Below, one piece after another: positions 12,301-25,348 of a DNA stretch of 64,000 nt; position 1 is the first letter of the stretch; the number at the start of each line of letters is the position of its first letter. The notes beneath the pieces were generated by a model. The model made no database searches. It was not told the DNA's origin and saw only the letters and a program-made list of their open reading frames with translations. The translations under genes and the position numbers were made by a program. Origin of the DNA: Paulownia fortunei (taxonomy: Eukaryota; Streptophyta; Magnoliopsida; Lamiales; Paulowniaceae); contig JAGSPU010001569.1 in NCBI GenBank assembly GCA_019321725.1, positions 186,001 through 250,000 on the forward strand, in the 5' to 3' direction.

Positions 12301-14432
12301 GGGGACAGCTGTTTGATTTCCATGGTCAAGCAACACATGAAGCCAAAGCTAAGAAACTGGATGTTTTACTAGGGGTTGATTCTAAGCTAGACTCGAAATC
12401 TTCCTTTGCATCTGTTAAATTGGAAAGTATTAGTAAGGATTCTACTGGATACTACCCTTCTACTGGTGGAAGAGGATCTGATTTTGTAAGAAGTTCTAGT
12501 TTTCACAATTCTTCAATGCAACATATTGGACAGAGTAATATTGGATCTCCTCTTGGGGTTCAGCAGGGGTCATCAATGTGGTCTAACCATATGCAACTGT
12601 TAGATACATATGTGCGAAATTCCAGCCATGATGCCCTTGACTCTGGTGAGAGGCGCTATCGTAGCGTGCATATTCCATCATCTTCTGATGGCCATGATCA
12701 ACAGCCAGCTACTATTCATGGTTATGATTTAGCTTCATATCTGGGTCGAATGGCTAAAGAAAAAGGTTCTGATTATCAAAAAGGTCAACTGGAGTCATTA
12801 ATGCAAGCCTCAACACCATCAATCAAATCAAACTCTATAGATGCATATAGTCTGCAATTAGGGCAGAAGCCACAAAATGGATTACGGACGCTCAAACCGC
12901 CTGGTTTTCACAATGTTCCTGTTTCTCGAAACAGTTCATTGAAATCTGAAAGACCTTTTCGTGACCTTTACTCTCCTGAACCCATGGATTACAGTAATAA
13001 CCCACCCAATGTGAAGAAATTTCACAGCCTGCCAGACATATCAGGACTTTATAACCCTCATCGGGATTCTTCATCTGATAACAGCCCTCAATGGCATAAT
13101 TCTATGGGCTATGGGCAGTCCATTAGCCGCCCAGCACGCGAGCAAACGTGTTCAAGTGCTTCGTCATGGGCTGGTACTGCTTTAGGATTTAAAGAACTTT
13201 CTACTCCAGAGGTTTGTAGAGATGCTTTTTCATTGCAATTCAGTTCTAGCTCTGGTGCTGGTTCACTGTGGTCTAAGCAACCTTATGAACAATTTGGCGT
13301 GGCTGATAAATCTCCTTCCAAAATCCATGAAACTGCATCAATTATGGATATGGAAGCAAAGCTTCTACAGTATTTCAGAAGTTGTATCACGAAACTTCTC
13401 AAGCTGGAAGGATCTGACTGGTTGTTCAGACAAAATGATGGGGCTGATGAGGATCTTATTGATCGAGTAGCTGCAAGGGAGAGAATCCTTTTTGAAGCTG
13501 AAACTAGGACTGTAAAGCTTGGTTCTGCTATAAAAATTGATGAAGCAGACCATTCAAAGTTTATGTCAGTTCCTAATTGTGGTGATGGGTGTGTTTGGCG
13601 AGTAGATCTTATCATAAGCTTTGGAGTTTGGAGCATCCATAGGATCCTTGAACTTTCTCTCATGGAAAGCAGGCCAGAACTTTGGGGGAAATACACGTAT
13701 GTACTAAATCGCCTTCAGGTAAAGACTACTACTGCTGTTCTCTCTTAGAACCTTACCTGTTCTCATTTCTCTCTTAAATACTGGTGACAGGGAGTAAGAC
13801 CGTCATTATGTTATTACTTCTTTTCAATTTCTTCTTCACTGAAGGGAAAACAATCAGACTCTGCCAGTTCTTTTTTATTGATATTCTTTTGGCTGCTTGC
13901 ACATTTTGTTGGTGCTAGCTATGTTGATTCTTTTCCCAGAAGAAACCCCTAAAGGTCCCTGATGGATTATGGAGTTCTTGCGCTTTTAATGTTTATTCAT
14001 TTACCTATCGAATTTTCTCCTTCCTGTTGCTGGTTTTTCTTTTTGATCTCAAATGTAAAATTTCTTTTGCAGGGGATTATTGATCTGGCTTTTTCAAAGC
14101 CTCGTTCTCCAATGGCTCCCTGCTTCTGCCTTCAGCTTCCCATTGGATATCAGCAAAAGTCAAGCCCGCCTATTTCAAATGGCAGCTTGCCGCCACCTTC
14201 AAAACTGGGTCGGGGAAAATTCACAACTGCAGCAATGCTGCTAGACATAATCAAAGATGTTGAAATTGCTATATCTTGCCGTAAGGGTCGAACAGGCACT
14301 GCAGCCGGTGATGTGGCTTTTCCTAAAGGCAAAGAAAATTTGGCATCTGTCCTCAAACGATACAAACGTCGTTTGTCAATTAGACCAGTTGTGTCTCAGG
14401 AAGTCGGACATGGATTGCGAAAGATTGCATGA
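9353..14432 (+). CDS. EIN2: EIN2, NRAMP-like ER membrane transducer of ethylene signalling
   Basis: EIN2 sits in the ER membrane. When ethylene relieves CTR1 phosphorylation, its C-terminal half is cleaved and acts in the nucleus and on EBF mRNAs. Coding exons are 9353-9601, 10014-10100, 10191-10301, 10385-10597, 10804-10987, 11094-13718 and 14073-14432; all have GT-AG borders and the total is about 1276 residues, close to the family size (Arabidopsis 1294). Residues 1 to about 470 form the NRAMP-like membrane domain, with [12 protein letters not shown] near residue 34 and [13 protein letters not shown] at the end of exon 4. Exon 6 carries the long hydrophilic C-end. A conserved basic nuclear-localisation motif, LKRYKRR, lies at about 1251-1257, just before the stop. 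Exon 5 has a frame break at a T5 run (10854-10858): the family reads HDHFFA there, which needs two more T. The frame is intact on both sides, so I favour a consensus error over a pseudogene. Confidence 0.95.
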
Positions 14433-16010
14433 TCATTTACTAAGGGCTTGTAGCCCTTTCCTTGTTTTTAGTTCATAGGTGCTGGGATGAATGCTTATTG
14501 GGTTGCTTGATTTTGGAGAACCACCCATGAAAGATGCACTCAGCTGCTATAAACTTGCCATCCCCCGTTCCCCCTCGCTTGTGTATTAAATCTTTGCTAC
14601 TCTTTTAGTTTCCTTGTACTTTGTCGTGTATACATAGGATAAGCTGTACTGGATGCAACACATCAGCAAAAGGAGACGGGCAGAAGAAAGGTGGAAATAT
14701 ATTTTTATTGCAACTGGAGTGTTAACCTAGTTTAGTTTACAGGGGTTTTAAGTGTCACCCTAGCTGCAGTGGTAACTGGTGTATTATATAATAATGCCTG
14801 GAACCTTGGTTTCGTAGATCTTTTGTGCTCCCATTTAAGTTTTTCTTTGCAGCAGAAAAATGTTGCTTTGAGGTTCATCCTTTTTCATGCCTTTTCGATT
14901 TTTGAACCTCAGCTTTCCACTCTATGTATGATGCTAATACTTCTAGAAAAATCACCCATTTGAAGAGGGTGGTCTACTTTTGGTCCTATTCATTTCAACG
15001 ATACTAAGAGAATGAAGAATTTGCCACCAAACATTGACATAGAGCTACAGGATCTTAAATAGAGTTTTTCTTCATTTTCAGAATGATACATAAACATGAA
15101 AATTCCAAACATTAGGTAGAATGGTTCTAGTATATTTTATACGTCTATGTTTCCCATATAAGTGTGCGTGTGGAGTATATACGTAACGCATTTTAATATA
15201 CGAGAGAAATATTTATGAAGATTGGAGAATTAGACACAGATTCGAATATTAGGTACAATTTTCTCGATCAATTATTGTAGAAAGACGAAGAAAGTTTATT
15301 TGAAGGGCCAGAGTCGGGTCAAAAGGCTTTGAACTTTCCCGCACGCTAAACCAACCCTAACGTTATGTTTGGGCCTTGGTATCTAGCAAGTAAAATGCAA
15401 AAGAAAAAGCAAAATGTTTAAAACATGAAACATAAAATTACATCATTTAAAATATTTTTTTTCTTGATGTTTTCTCACTAAAATTTAAAATACAAACATA
15501 ATCTAAAGTTCCAAAACTGAGCACTAATGACCACAAAATTTAAATAAGCGACTCATGCAACTTCTCAACTCAACTATTTGAAAAGATAACTGTTTGAAAA
15601 GAGACGAGAGGCACGCAAGTCTTTAAATTGACTGTGTTCTCTTCGAATTCTGGTGCCATTTGGTTAAACCTGAAAACAAAAGAAGAAAAGAAAGAGAAGA
15701 AAACAAAAAAAAGAAAAAAGAAAAAAAGAAGAGAAAAAGAAAAAGAAAAAAAAAACACCATACAACATGTAGATAATTTCGTGTAATTATTGGATGGATG
15801 GATTCGATGGATCATACTTGATGTATTTGTATTCATAGGATCAAGATAAATAGTGAATTATTCAGTATTATTAGATGGAGTGTATTGCATCAAAATTATT
15901 TATTAAATTTTATTTTTTTAATTGATTTCTTTCTGAAATCAATCTTCTATTTTTGTCTTTACCCACCGAATATAGTTTCCTTGTTCTTGAAACAGAAAAG
16001 AAACCAAACC
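14433..16010. other. EIN2 3' UTR and downstream spacer
   Basis: The first ~500 bases are moderately T-rich and fit a 3' untranslated region. The rest is spacer, with a purine-only A/G-rich tract at about 15675-15755 and no recognisable gene. Confidence 0.5.
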
Positions 16011-16056
16011 ACCCCCGCCCCACCTCCCACCCCCCCACCCCCAAAAAAAAAAAAAG
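16011..16056 (+). repeat. C-rich tract followed by A13 run
   Basis: Five C-runs of three to seven bases within about 32 bp (16011-16042) are followed by about thirteen A. The minus strand therefore has successive G-runs able to form a G-quadruplex, and the plus strand could form an i-motif. It lies about 80 bp upstream of the TATA-like site of the next gene. Confidence 0.7.
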
Positions 16057-16120
16057 AAGAAGGACGACGACGAACAGAAATTCATACTGCTAAATTGCTG
16101 CTCCATATTAATTTGGCATG

Positions 16121-16185
16121 CACCTTATATAGCAGCATCTTACTTGGTTGTCTCTCCCTCTCTCTCTCTCCACAAAGTGAAAAAA
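16121..16185 (+). promoter_or_regulatory. TATA-like box and CT-rich first leader exon of the small membrane-protein gene
   Basis: CCTTATATAGCAGC around 16121-16134 is a good TATA box. It is followed about 25-30 bp downstream by a CT-rich leader (TCTCTCCCTCTCTCTC) ending at AAAAA|GTAAGC (16185/16186), a strong donor. The matching acceptor would be ATTGCAG at 17221 (or TTACAG at 17190), giving a leader intron of about 1.0 kb before the start codon at 17263. This structure is inferred from signals alone. Confidence 0.45.
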
Positions 16186-17262
16186 GTAAGCATCTGATGT
16201 ATCTTTATCACCTTCCTTTTATGAGTTTAGAGAGTTAAAATTTCAGTACGAGGTTTTGATTGTTCTCTTTCGGTGTCAGGGAAGGTACGCCCATTGATGT
16301 CTGTTCCTGAAAACATAAAATAAAATAATTCCATTTTTTTTTCTTCCAGCTGAACTGATATTCGTTCCATTTCTTTAATTTCTTTCAATTTTCGAAATAA
16401 ACTGCTTCATAACTTTCACTTCTTTCTCTTAGTGCGTTACTGCGTTTTACTATTATTTTATTTTTAATTTTAATTTTTTTTTTGATAAATCAGATGAAAT
16501 TTTTTACTTGCTTTGAAATAATTACAGCATGAGAAATCGAAAATTCAGCCAAGAACAAGAGGGTTGAGAAAGACTACTCTTTACTCACGCGATTTTATGG
16601 GTATTTCTTTTTTTTTTTTCAAAAGAAAAACTAGGAACCCTAAACGTCTATACTTTTGCTTCATCAAGATTTATGTTTTTTTTTTTTTTTTTTTTTTTTG
16701 TGTTTTTGGTTCATAGTTGGCATTGGAAAGAAAAAGAGATAAATAACGTAAATTTAAATGCAGAATTTCAGAGACATTTTTAGGAAATAAAAAATAATTT
16801 TCCTGAAAAAAGGAAAATATTCTGATATTATTATTTCACGTTAATTCGTACTTTTTCTTCTAGAGGTTTTCTAGTCTGTAAGCCCAAGATATGTTAAATT
16901 AGATATCAATTCGTGGCCCGAAGCCCATTAATAGTTTGAAAAGTTGGTAGATGCATAAGCTGCCCAAATTCCACTATAAACACTGAGACCTTGAAAAGTT
17001 GGGCTAAGGCCCAAAATCCGCGACCTTGAATTGATCAGGGACTCGTAATTTATGATGCATGCAATCCATAAGCACACGACAAACGACTTGTCTGAGTGAT
17101 TAGTTAAGATTGAATAAAACACTTGATTTTGGATATCTTTGAAACATTTTGTTTTTTAGTTCTCTCGTCCACTATTGTCTTTCCTTACAGTGTGTGATCA
17201 CTTTCTAATATGGGATTGCAGGAAAGTCGTTAGTGCCAGGATTGTTGGATTAAGGATCGATA

Positions 17263-17437
17263 ATGGGTTACGTGGTGGTGGTATCTTTACCAGTGATCCT
17301 TCTTCTTGATTACTGCCATTGCTTGTTACCTGCTTGGTAGGGCCCGAGGACGAGAAGAAAATGTCAGACTTCCTCAGTACTCTGGACCTCCAGCTCCACC
17401 TCCACTTGGACCACAGTCTCATGCTCCAGACAAGTAG
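17263..17437 (+). CDS. small single-pass membrane protein with Pro-rich tail (~57-59 aa, frame break)
   Basis: The reading starts MGYVVVVSLPVILL, a hydrophobic N-terminal segment. After a frame change around 17299-17308 it continues LITAIACYLLGRARGR, then a tail ending PQYSGPPAPPPLGPQSHAPDK and a TAG at 17437. The whole resembles a plant-conserved family of tiny proteins: one N-terminal membrane span, a basic GRARGR stop-transfer motif and a PPAPPP cytosolic tail. I know no assigned function. The ATG-to-stop length of 175 nt is not a multiple of three. Either one base is extra or two are missing in the CTTCTTCTTG run, and the conserved sequence on both sides makes a consensus indel likely. 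It is preceded by a probable leader intron. Confidence 0.6.
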
Positions 17438-17449
17438 AACTATGTTTTT

Positions 17450-20400
17450 TTTTTTCTTTCTATTTAGAATATAAAGTAGGAGGTTGTTACATTAAATAGC
17501 CTAATAAAGAAATGTGAACTCTTGGCTTTTGACCTTTTTGTTAAATAATGATGGGTTGTACTTTTGGATGAACTTTGATGCTTTTCTTTTTAAACTAAAA
17601 GGGAAACTCTGTTTCAGAGATTATAAATTTTTGCAAATATCTTGCAAGAATTCGTGGGTTCGAGCTCCTTCAACACTCAATGGTAAGTTCGGGCTTGCCA
17701 AAATTTGTTAAATATTCTTTTCTTTCTTCAAAACTTAATCAAATATTCCTATAACAAATGATAAAACAAGAACTGATTATATGCCCCTACAAAAAGATAT
17801 CTAAAACTTGATCAAATGTTCTAAGAAGCTTAAACATTTTTATGTTAAGTTTGGATAAATTAAGGACCTAGTATAAATATGAAAAGAAAAGGCGACGCCA
17901 ATAAAGGTCGATTTTCATTTCAATTTATAATGTAAATAATTGCATATAATTAAGAAAATATCCAACGACTTATAAGTTACTAAATATCCAGCTAAATTAT
18001 GCTTGTTCAAGCTTATGCCTTTGTTTTAATTTTAAGATCAATCGAAAAAAAAAAATGTTAGTTTACATATTTCACATTTAATTTACTAAATTAAACAAAA
18101 TAAGGAATATAAAAAAAAGTTTCTCATACCTAACTCCCAATTATTAAAGGGTGCAAGGGAGTGATGGTAGTGAACAAATGGACATCAACTATAATTACAG
18201 CTTTAAATCAACCAGTTTATTTATGGGCCATTGGTCCCCATTTCCTAATGTAGTTACAGCTTAAAACAAAGCCTATAAAGAAAAGTTGCCCAGTGGGCCG
18301 TGGACAAAATTGTTCGGCTTACGTTGCTCCAAATATATGAACGAATATTAATCCACGACTATCATTCATTTATGTTGTGTTTAGGTTCCAACTACCTAAC
18401 TATTATTTGTTTCGTATGGAACAAATCTAATTTATGACCATTACAATTTTATGAATCTCAGTTCTAGTCCATTTTGGTGTGTCTGGCATTGTCAATCAAT
18501 TTAAATTTTATATTATAATTTTATATTGCGTTCTGATCGTGACGACCTAAATATACAACATTGCTGATTATTAATCTGTGATCAGAACTTAAATCGGAAT
18601 CTCCATTTCATTCCCTTTTGGCCAGTTTTTTGGTTTTTGCCAACATAATTGAGTTATGTTTGGATTTTAGATTTTAATAAAAAAATTAAAAATAATAATA
18701 CTAAAATTAAGTCGTCACACATTCTAAGCAACAAAAAGGAAACAAGTAGTTGTCAGTTATATTAACAGAAAATATATATATATATTTTCTGTAGCCCTCA
18801 AAATCTTGATATAAAGATGATAATAAATCTTTGGAACATTCTTCATGTGAAATTAGTATCCAGACAGCTTGTTTTGTTTTCATAGATATATGAATAATTC
18901 CTGCGCAAACGGGACCATTCTCCTCGTATTAATTATGAATCTTGATCTACTTGTTTTCTACCATTAATAAATGCATTCCGCAATTTTTCTCTGACAATAT
19001 ATACTTATAAATAATAGTAATGTCTGTAGGAAAATACTAGAAAAAAAAAATAAAAAACTATCGAGTTCTAAGACTATAAAGTTTTGAATTTGAATCCCAT
19101 CATACGTGAGTTTTTGTAATTTTCATAATAGTTCTAAGTTGACTATAAAACATCATTAAAATTAATTAGTTATTGATATAATTATTATGATTTTTGATAT
19201 TTATATTGTAATAATGTATATAATTAATTTATTTAAAAAAAATTGAATCGTCAAAATGATAGGGGCCATAGGACAATGGTGTTCCCCCAACCCAAGATTT
19301 TTTATTTTTATTTTTTAAATTAGTAGGCATGAATAACCAAATTGTGCAAAGCTAGGAACTTGGAGATAAGATATTTACTTAATTTTTTTTTTCTTGAATA
19401 CCAATCAAGAATGATTTAAAATGAGAAAAAAACAAATAATGATTGAGATTGGCTTCACGCCTGATTCACATTTTCCAGAGGGCCAAGTCCAACTGACCAA
19501 ATAATGCAACCAAATTAAAAATAAAGAAAGATTCAGAGGGTTCAAGCTGTGGTTGGTAGAAATAGAACTAGGGTGGGTGCATCCAAGAATCAATATTAGA
19601 AATTCAAGATCACAATCAAATTCAAAAATAATCTCTAATTTTAATATCTTTTAATTTCTAAATAATCTTATCTGGGATTGCATAGCACGAGAAATGTGAA
19701 CAAATATATCAATTCTTGACAGACAATCAGATTGCCTAACAGAAGGAATAATTATAGTATTTCACACTTAAGGTTGTTTTGTTCTTTTTGTGAAATAATT
19801 CGTTGAAAATTAATGAAATGTAATAAATATAATAAAATTTATAATAAATATTTTATTTTATTACCTATAAATAAAAAAAAAAAAAAAGGACAACGTAGGC
19901 TTATGAATGGAAATGTGAAACTTTGCATGGCTAGTGACGTAGTGATGACAAAAAAATGGCGACAACCAAAAGCTGACATAAATGTTTGGTACTACTTTTT
20001 AATGAAATTATTTTTTAATTTTTTTTTATTATCTAAATATTCCAACTTTTTTGTATTAATTTTAAACCTCCAAAACACCTGTTCTTAGTATTTTGGAGAA
20101 AGTAAATCGCGGAATATGTATCAATTGACTCTTAAATTTCCAACAAAAATTGTATATTTTTAAGCATAAACAATCCAATCTACAATAATTATATTATATT
20201 AAATTTCAATGGTAGGATCCTACGAAAATTATTAGTTATAAGAAGGGATGTGTCGGGTTGCCCATTAATTTTTTTAATTTTTACTCATTATAATTACTAA
20301 ATGGATAATGATTTTTTTGAGTTTGACCAGTTCAAAAACTGATGGTTGCTAACATATGAATAAACAGCCTCCACCTAACTTCTTATAGATTAGGTGTACT

Positions 20401-21560
20401 GACTCTAACAAAGTTCTTAATAAAGCTCCAAACCAGTTAAAAAACAATATACAATAAAAAATGGTACCAACTCCCATAGCAATGAGGTTATGATGCATTT
20501 CATTTTATATTTTCTCCTTAGTAAGATATGTTAAAGAAATGAATAAATAAATAAAAATATGAATTGTATTTTGAATAGAGATGATAATGGGATTGGTATA
20601 AATTTGAACTCAGTCTCAAATTCGTCCCATTTGAAATGTGTTTTAATAGTAATAATGGATTTGAATCGGCTTTTAATGTTTTTTTTTTTTAAATCCGACC
20701 TGTTCAAGATCCAACTTATTTAATTTTTTATTTTTTAAAAAAATATTATATATAATTTTATGAAATTATTTAAATATTTATATTTTGTAAAAAAATTTAA
20801 TAGTATTATTTTTAATATTTTTTAAATAATAAAATAAGGAGGTTTTAATGAGTTTATCCATCGAGTTCGGTTTTGAGTTTGAGATCGTTTTGAATTTGAA
20901 TTTTTAAAAATCTTAACGGGTTGGATTTCAGGTTCAGATAAATTCAGCTCAAATCCAAAATATTGTTATCCTTAATTTTTAGAATGCATCTTTAATTTTT
21001 AATAACAGATTTAATATAAATTTAGAATAGAGGGTTGCTTCTCTGAAATAGTGTAGGGACATTGTAGCCATTTCTAATTCTTTATTCCAATTAAATATTT
21101 CATTCTGTATTGATATATATTTTAGATGGAGGCAAAGTCTATATTTCTTCCTTCCATCATTTACTCATTTTAAAAAATATGTATACTTAATTTTTATTTG
21201 TGATATAAAATATAAAGTAAAATATCAAAATAAAATAAATGATCCTAAATGCACTCGCTGCCCTAGTTACTCTGGAGGGAATGAGACTAGTCAGTGTAGT
21301 AAAAAAAAAGGGTGATTAATTTGGTAAAAAAAAAAAAGAATAAAAAATCAGCTCATGGTATGAACCACGATTTCATATCCTTGGAATTTTCTTGTAAATG
21401 TCATTTTAAATTAGTGCAATTTTCACCAATTTTCATAAAGAAACAAAATGAATGAAATGGAAATGGTGTTGAAGAAGGCACAAACCACATGTGGAAGGTT
21501 TGGTGGCTTTTTTGTCGTAATGATAGATATATATTTTCAGCCGCCAAAGACGACCAACTA
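17450..21560. other. AT-rich spacer, no gene seen
   Basis: Only AT-driven short ORFs are present. There is a perfect 28-bp palindrome at 18765-18792. A segment at about 20570-20960 has GTTCGG/GGGTTGGATT/CAGGTTCAG-type words, like the decayed tandem GGGTTCGGGTT repeats common in plant spacers. No gene is recognised. Confidence 0.6.
18765..18792. repeat. perfect 28-bp palindrome
   Basis: ACAGAAAA, a 12-base alternating TA core and TTTTCTGT form a perfect inverted repeat without a loop. It could extrude as a cruciform. It is more probably an AT microsatellite flanked by chance or slippage-derived arms. Confidence 0.85.
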
Positions 21561-21571
21561 CAAAACAAGGG

Positions 21572-22006
21572 GGAAATTGCAAATTTGCCACATGCTTTTG
21601 CTGAAAAAGCAACAAAAAAGCCCCTCTATTTTGGAAATATTCAAAATACTCACCATTTCAAAAAAAAAAAAAAAGTTAGCCAAGAGGAATAACGTCCTAT
21701 TTTCTTTCTTTCTTTTTTTTTTTACCTACTATACCTCGACATGTAAAAGCTCCTTCAGATTAATAAATGAGCCAAAAAAAATAAAAAAAATTCATTTCAC
21801 CTCAAATATGTAAAATATGCAAAACAAACTATATTGTGGGTGCAAAAACACTTTAAAAGTTTCAAACTTCCACTTTAGTCATGCAAATGTTTTTTGCATA
21901 GATTAATTTCACACGTTTGTTTTTTTTTAATACTTTTTCGGCATCTTACCATATTAAGGAGGTTGTTTTACATTTTTGTAATAACACGGGGGACAAATTT
22001 GTAATC
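21572..22006. mobile_element. small TIR-type element relic
   Basis: The left end reads AAATTGCAAATTTGCCACATG. The right end, reverse-complemented, reads GGATTACAAATTTGTCCCCCGTG. The shared core ATTRCAAATTTG plus C-rich continuation gives an imperfect terminal inverted repeat around about 430 bp with no coding capacity. This resembles MULE-derived MITEs and the element at 54.3-56.0 kb. The exact ends are uncertain. Confidence 0.35.
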
Positions 22007-22009
22007 CTA

Positions 22010-22915
22010 TAAAAGAACTCTCCATATACAAGCAAAAAATTAAAATGGCAAGGAGATGAACCTGTGAAATGTCTTCATGGTGTTGTTAGCAAGAGGATGA
22101 GGGATATTTTAATATCCGCAGCCACCCAATGCCAGAATCGTGTTTTCTGACTTTGTTGTGACTCAATGCATAAGGACAAAGAACATGATCGACATTATAT
22201 GTATGTGGGAAACATGTGCATGTTCTGTTTGTTTTTCCATGAGGGTTGCTCGATTAATGGGACTAATTTTAGTAAGTACAATTCCAATGAGTATTATAAT
22301 CTGAAGAGTGATGTTGTATTATCGATTAATACTTATTTTGGATTGAGTTAATTAAATTAATAATTTCTAAATTAGAGTGAATAAAAAAGTGAATATAGCA
22401 TTTCTCTAAGTTGAGTTTGGCTTCAAAATTTTAGCTAAAAATGGCACTTATCATGGTTAAGTCCAATTTAAGGTTAGATACTATCAGCTACAAACCAATT
22501 GGAGTATTTTATACAATTGAAGGGGTTTTAGAAAGAAAATATTTGTGATATACTATATTTTCCCAACATTACTAGCTATGAGATTATAAAAATAAAAAAA
22601 AGGAAAGAAATATAGTTTAGTAACATTTCATATGATATATCCTCTAATGAAACACAAAATATATTTTGCAAAACCAAAAAATAAAACAATAAAATTATTT
22701 CTTTCTATCAATGACTATTGCAATCAAAAATTGGTGAACATTGATTTCTAAGCCACCATAATTTACGTAGCATTTCCTGTTGATTTACCGCATTATTTCT
22801 CTGTTTGGCAATTTATTGGCCTGGGTTTTGATTAGAACAACTTGATTCCATTTGTTTGACCAACGTTTGCTAAATCGTCGCGTATAGATAAATTCGGATT
22901 TCTCCAGCCAAACAG
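22010..22915. other. AT-rich spacer, no gene seen
   Basis: No gene, RNA gene or clear repeat is recognised. Confidence 0.55.
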
Positions 22916-22918
22916 GGC

Positions 22919-23125
22919 ATCCGTAGCTGATATTAGTGAATACCTAAGGCTACGAAAGCCATTGGCGAAGCAGATAGCCTTGTAACTAATACTTGCTGCT
23001 CTATTTCCTACACCGTAGCTATGTTGTAGCTACGGAAGAAAACTCCGTAGCTATGTCGTAGCTACCGAATTCCTTTCCATTGCAATTTTCATTGCTGCAA
23101 CAATGAAATATCCTAGCTACCGCGT
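22919..23125. mobile_element. cluster of GTAGCTAC hairpin repeats, CACTA-like subterminal region
   Basis: Two adjacent near-identical hairpins recur with a 32-bp period: CCGTAGCTA (23013-23021) pairs with TAGCTACGG (23027-23035), and CCGTAGCTA (23045-23053) pairs with TAGCTACCG (23059-23067). Further copies of the core (CCGTAGCT near 22921, GGCTACG near 22948, CTAGCTACCG near 23113) flank them. Such inverted GCTACGG-type subterminal repeats are characteristic of plant CACTA (En/Spm) elements. More diverged GATAGCTAC and TAGTAGCTA words occur at 24240-24440. No transposase or confident CACTA terminus is visible. Confidence 0.45.
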
Positions 23126-23129
23126 TTTA

Positions 23130-25348
23130 TAGTATAAAAATGTGATAAAACATATCTAAATAAAAACAAACAACATAAATAATCAATGCACCATCAAATG
23201 TAATAATAAATTAACAATTATACAGTTTATTTTGTAATGATATACAAATTGGACAACAACTCTTAAGAAATTATAGGCTAGAGTTCAGTTTAATTTTCAA
23301 GAAAGTATAAGCTCATGCTCGAGACTTAATTGAGATCATGGAGAGTACAACTTATATTATTAAAAAAGTTTAAAAGTTTTAGTTTTAAGCAATATATACT
23401 ATAAACAATTAAAAGATCGTAAGCATTTGAAGAATATCAAGCTTGATTTCCTAGGAACTCAAACTCTCCCTTGAAAAAACCCTCTTAAGTAAATCCAATG
23501 GAGTCTCGTGAGTCTATTCAGCTCATCTTATACTCCTAACTACTAAATATGGTTAATTTAATAATTCACTTTCACTTTATTAAAAACAATATGTATTTTG
23601 CAATTATGAATGTACCAAAAAACTTGTAATCTTTGAGAGCAATTCAAGTAATTTTGTTTGAATTTGAATATATGGAATTCGAGTTAACTCATTTTTCACC
23701 GACTCGCTAGCTACTTGTATATTTTCACTTAGTTTCAATTGATTTTAGTTTTATTTCTAAATTAAATTAAAATCTAAGGAGAAACTAAAAATATAACAAA
23801 ATAATTTTATTCTCCAGCATCCATTTATCTTAATTTGTCATTGATCTGGGTATCTTGGTCCGTAAATTAGTTAACTAGATAAACAATTCATTCTTAATTG
23901 ATTTCATAGACAATATCTAACTTTAAGTCATACATATTGCAAAAATAATAATTTTTATCTTTTTTTTTTTTTTTTGTAGAGTAATTGATGAAAGGAAAGT
24001 GTACTCCAGAATGATTTTCACCTGGGGTATCTAATTTTCAAAATTTCATTATTTGAACACATAAGTATCGAAAAGTTTAATTGACATAAAGCTATATAAC
24101 AAGTTTCTTAATTAGGAATAATAAAGATTCTAATTAATTAATCGATTAAAGTAATTTGCTGTATTAGGATGCATGATAGAGACGGACAAGTTCCTAGCAA
24201 GTAAATGAACATTGATTCAAGTAATTTAGTAACATATTTCACTATAGCATATGTCGATAGCTACATTATAGTGACAGATATAACTACGAATTTAAAATCT
24301 ATAGTTAAACCCGTTGCCATTCTACAGTTATTCTATAATTAATGTTTTCCTATTTTCAAATTTAAGTTTCTTAGGGAACTTTAGTAGCTAATGTGTCGCA
24401 CTAGGTACAAATTGATTTCGTTGCAGTTCTATCTGTAGCAGATACCTTGTTTTATTTTATTTTTTTTAATTTAGATTGTTTCAAGTATCTAATACAAAAA
24501 AAAAAACTCCTATTTTGCTATTAAGATAAGGTTACATGAAGGAATAATATTTTTTTTTAATTATTGTGAAATCAACGGCAAAATATTTTAAAATTTTTTA
24601 TAATGCAACTTAGTCAATCCATAATTTATAAAATTTGAATAAAGATAATCTTGTTAAACTAATATAGATTATATATATAAAACCAGATAATTTATCTGAT
24701 GTTATTCACATTAATCCATAAAGTGTCATTAATTGAAGATATAGATACATCTCTTATCTCTAGTGTGAATAACATGTGATTGTGCATCACGATGTCCACA
24801 CACAATGTTAGTCATGTGGTGAAGCACCAAAAAGGCAACAACGTTATTCCAAGAGAAGCTTTTATTCCATGAATTGCGGGGAATCATAAATGTAATAATT
24901 GCTTGTACTTAAGTAACTTTTTAGGATTTTATGTTTCAATTCATTATATTCCTTGTAAAATTTGTGATCAAATCAATTTTGAGCAATTTAATTAATCAGA
25001 CTAATTTATCATTTTAGTGAAAATTTATTAATTTTTTGTATTGTATTATATAAAATAATTTAAAAATTAAAAAAATAATTAATTAATAAATGACTAAAAA
25101 ATATAAAATTCAAATGACCACATACATATAACAAAATATTAAATTTATTTTTTTTTAAAAAAAAATAAAATTTAATTTAATTGATCAAACCAAAAAATCA
25201 GTAATATAATATTAGCATGACCGAATCAACAATTGATTTTCGATTAAACCGATCGGTCCAATCCAATTCAATTTTAAAAATAATATTTCAAACAACCACA
25301 ACTAACCTGATAGATCCTATATAATATACAGTTCCACTAAATCTTCCC

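Noticed and set aside
13283..13696. 137-codon minus-strand ORF
   Set aside because: It lies wholly antisense to the conserved EIN2 exon 6; a shadow ORF.
22931..24244. complete CACTA transposon
   Set aside because: TAGTG and CACTA words occur but in the wrong order and orientation for element ends, and no transposase is readable. Only the hairpin cluster is reported.
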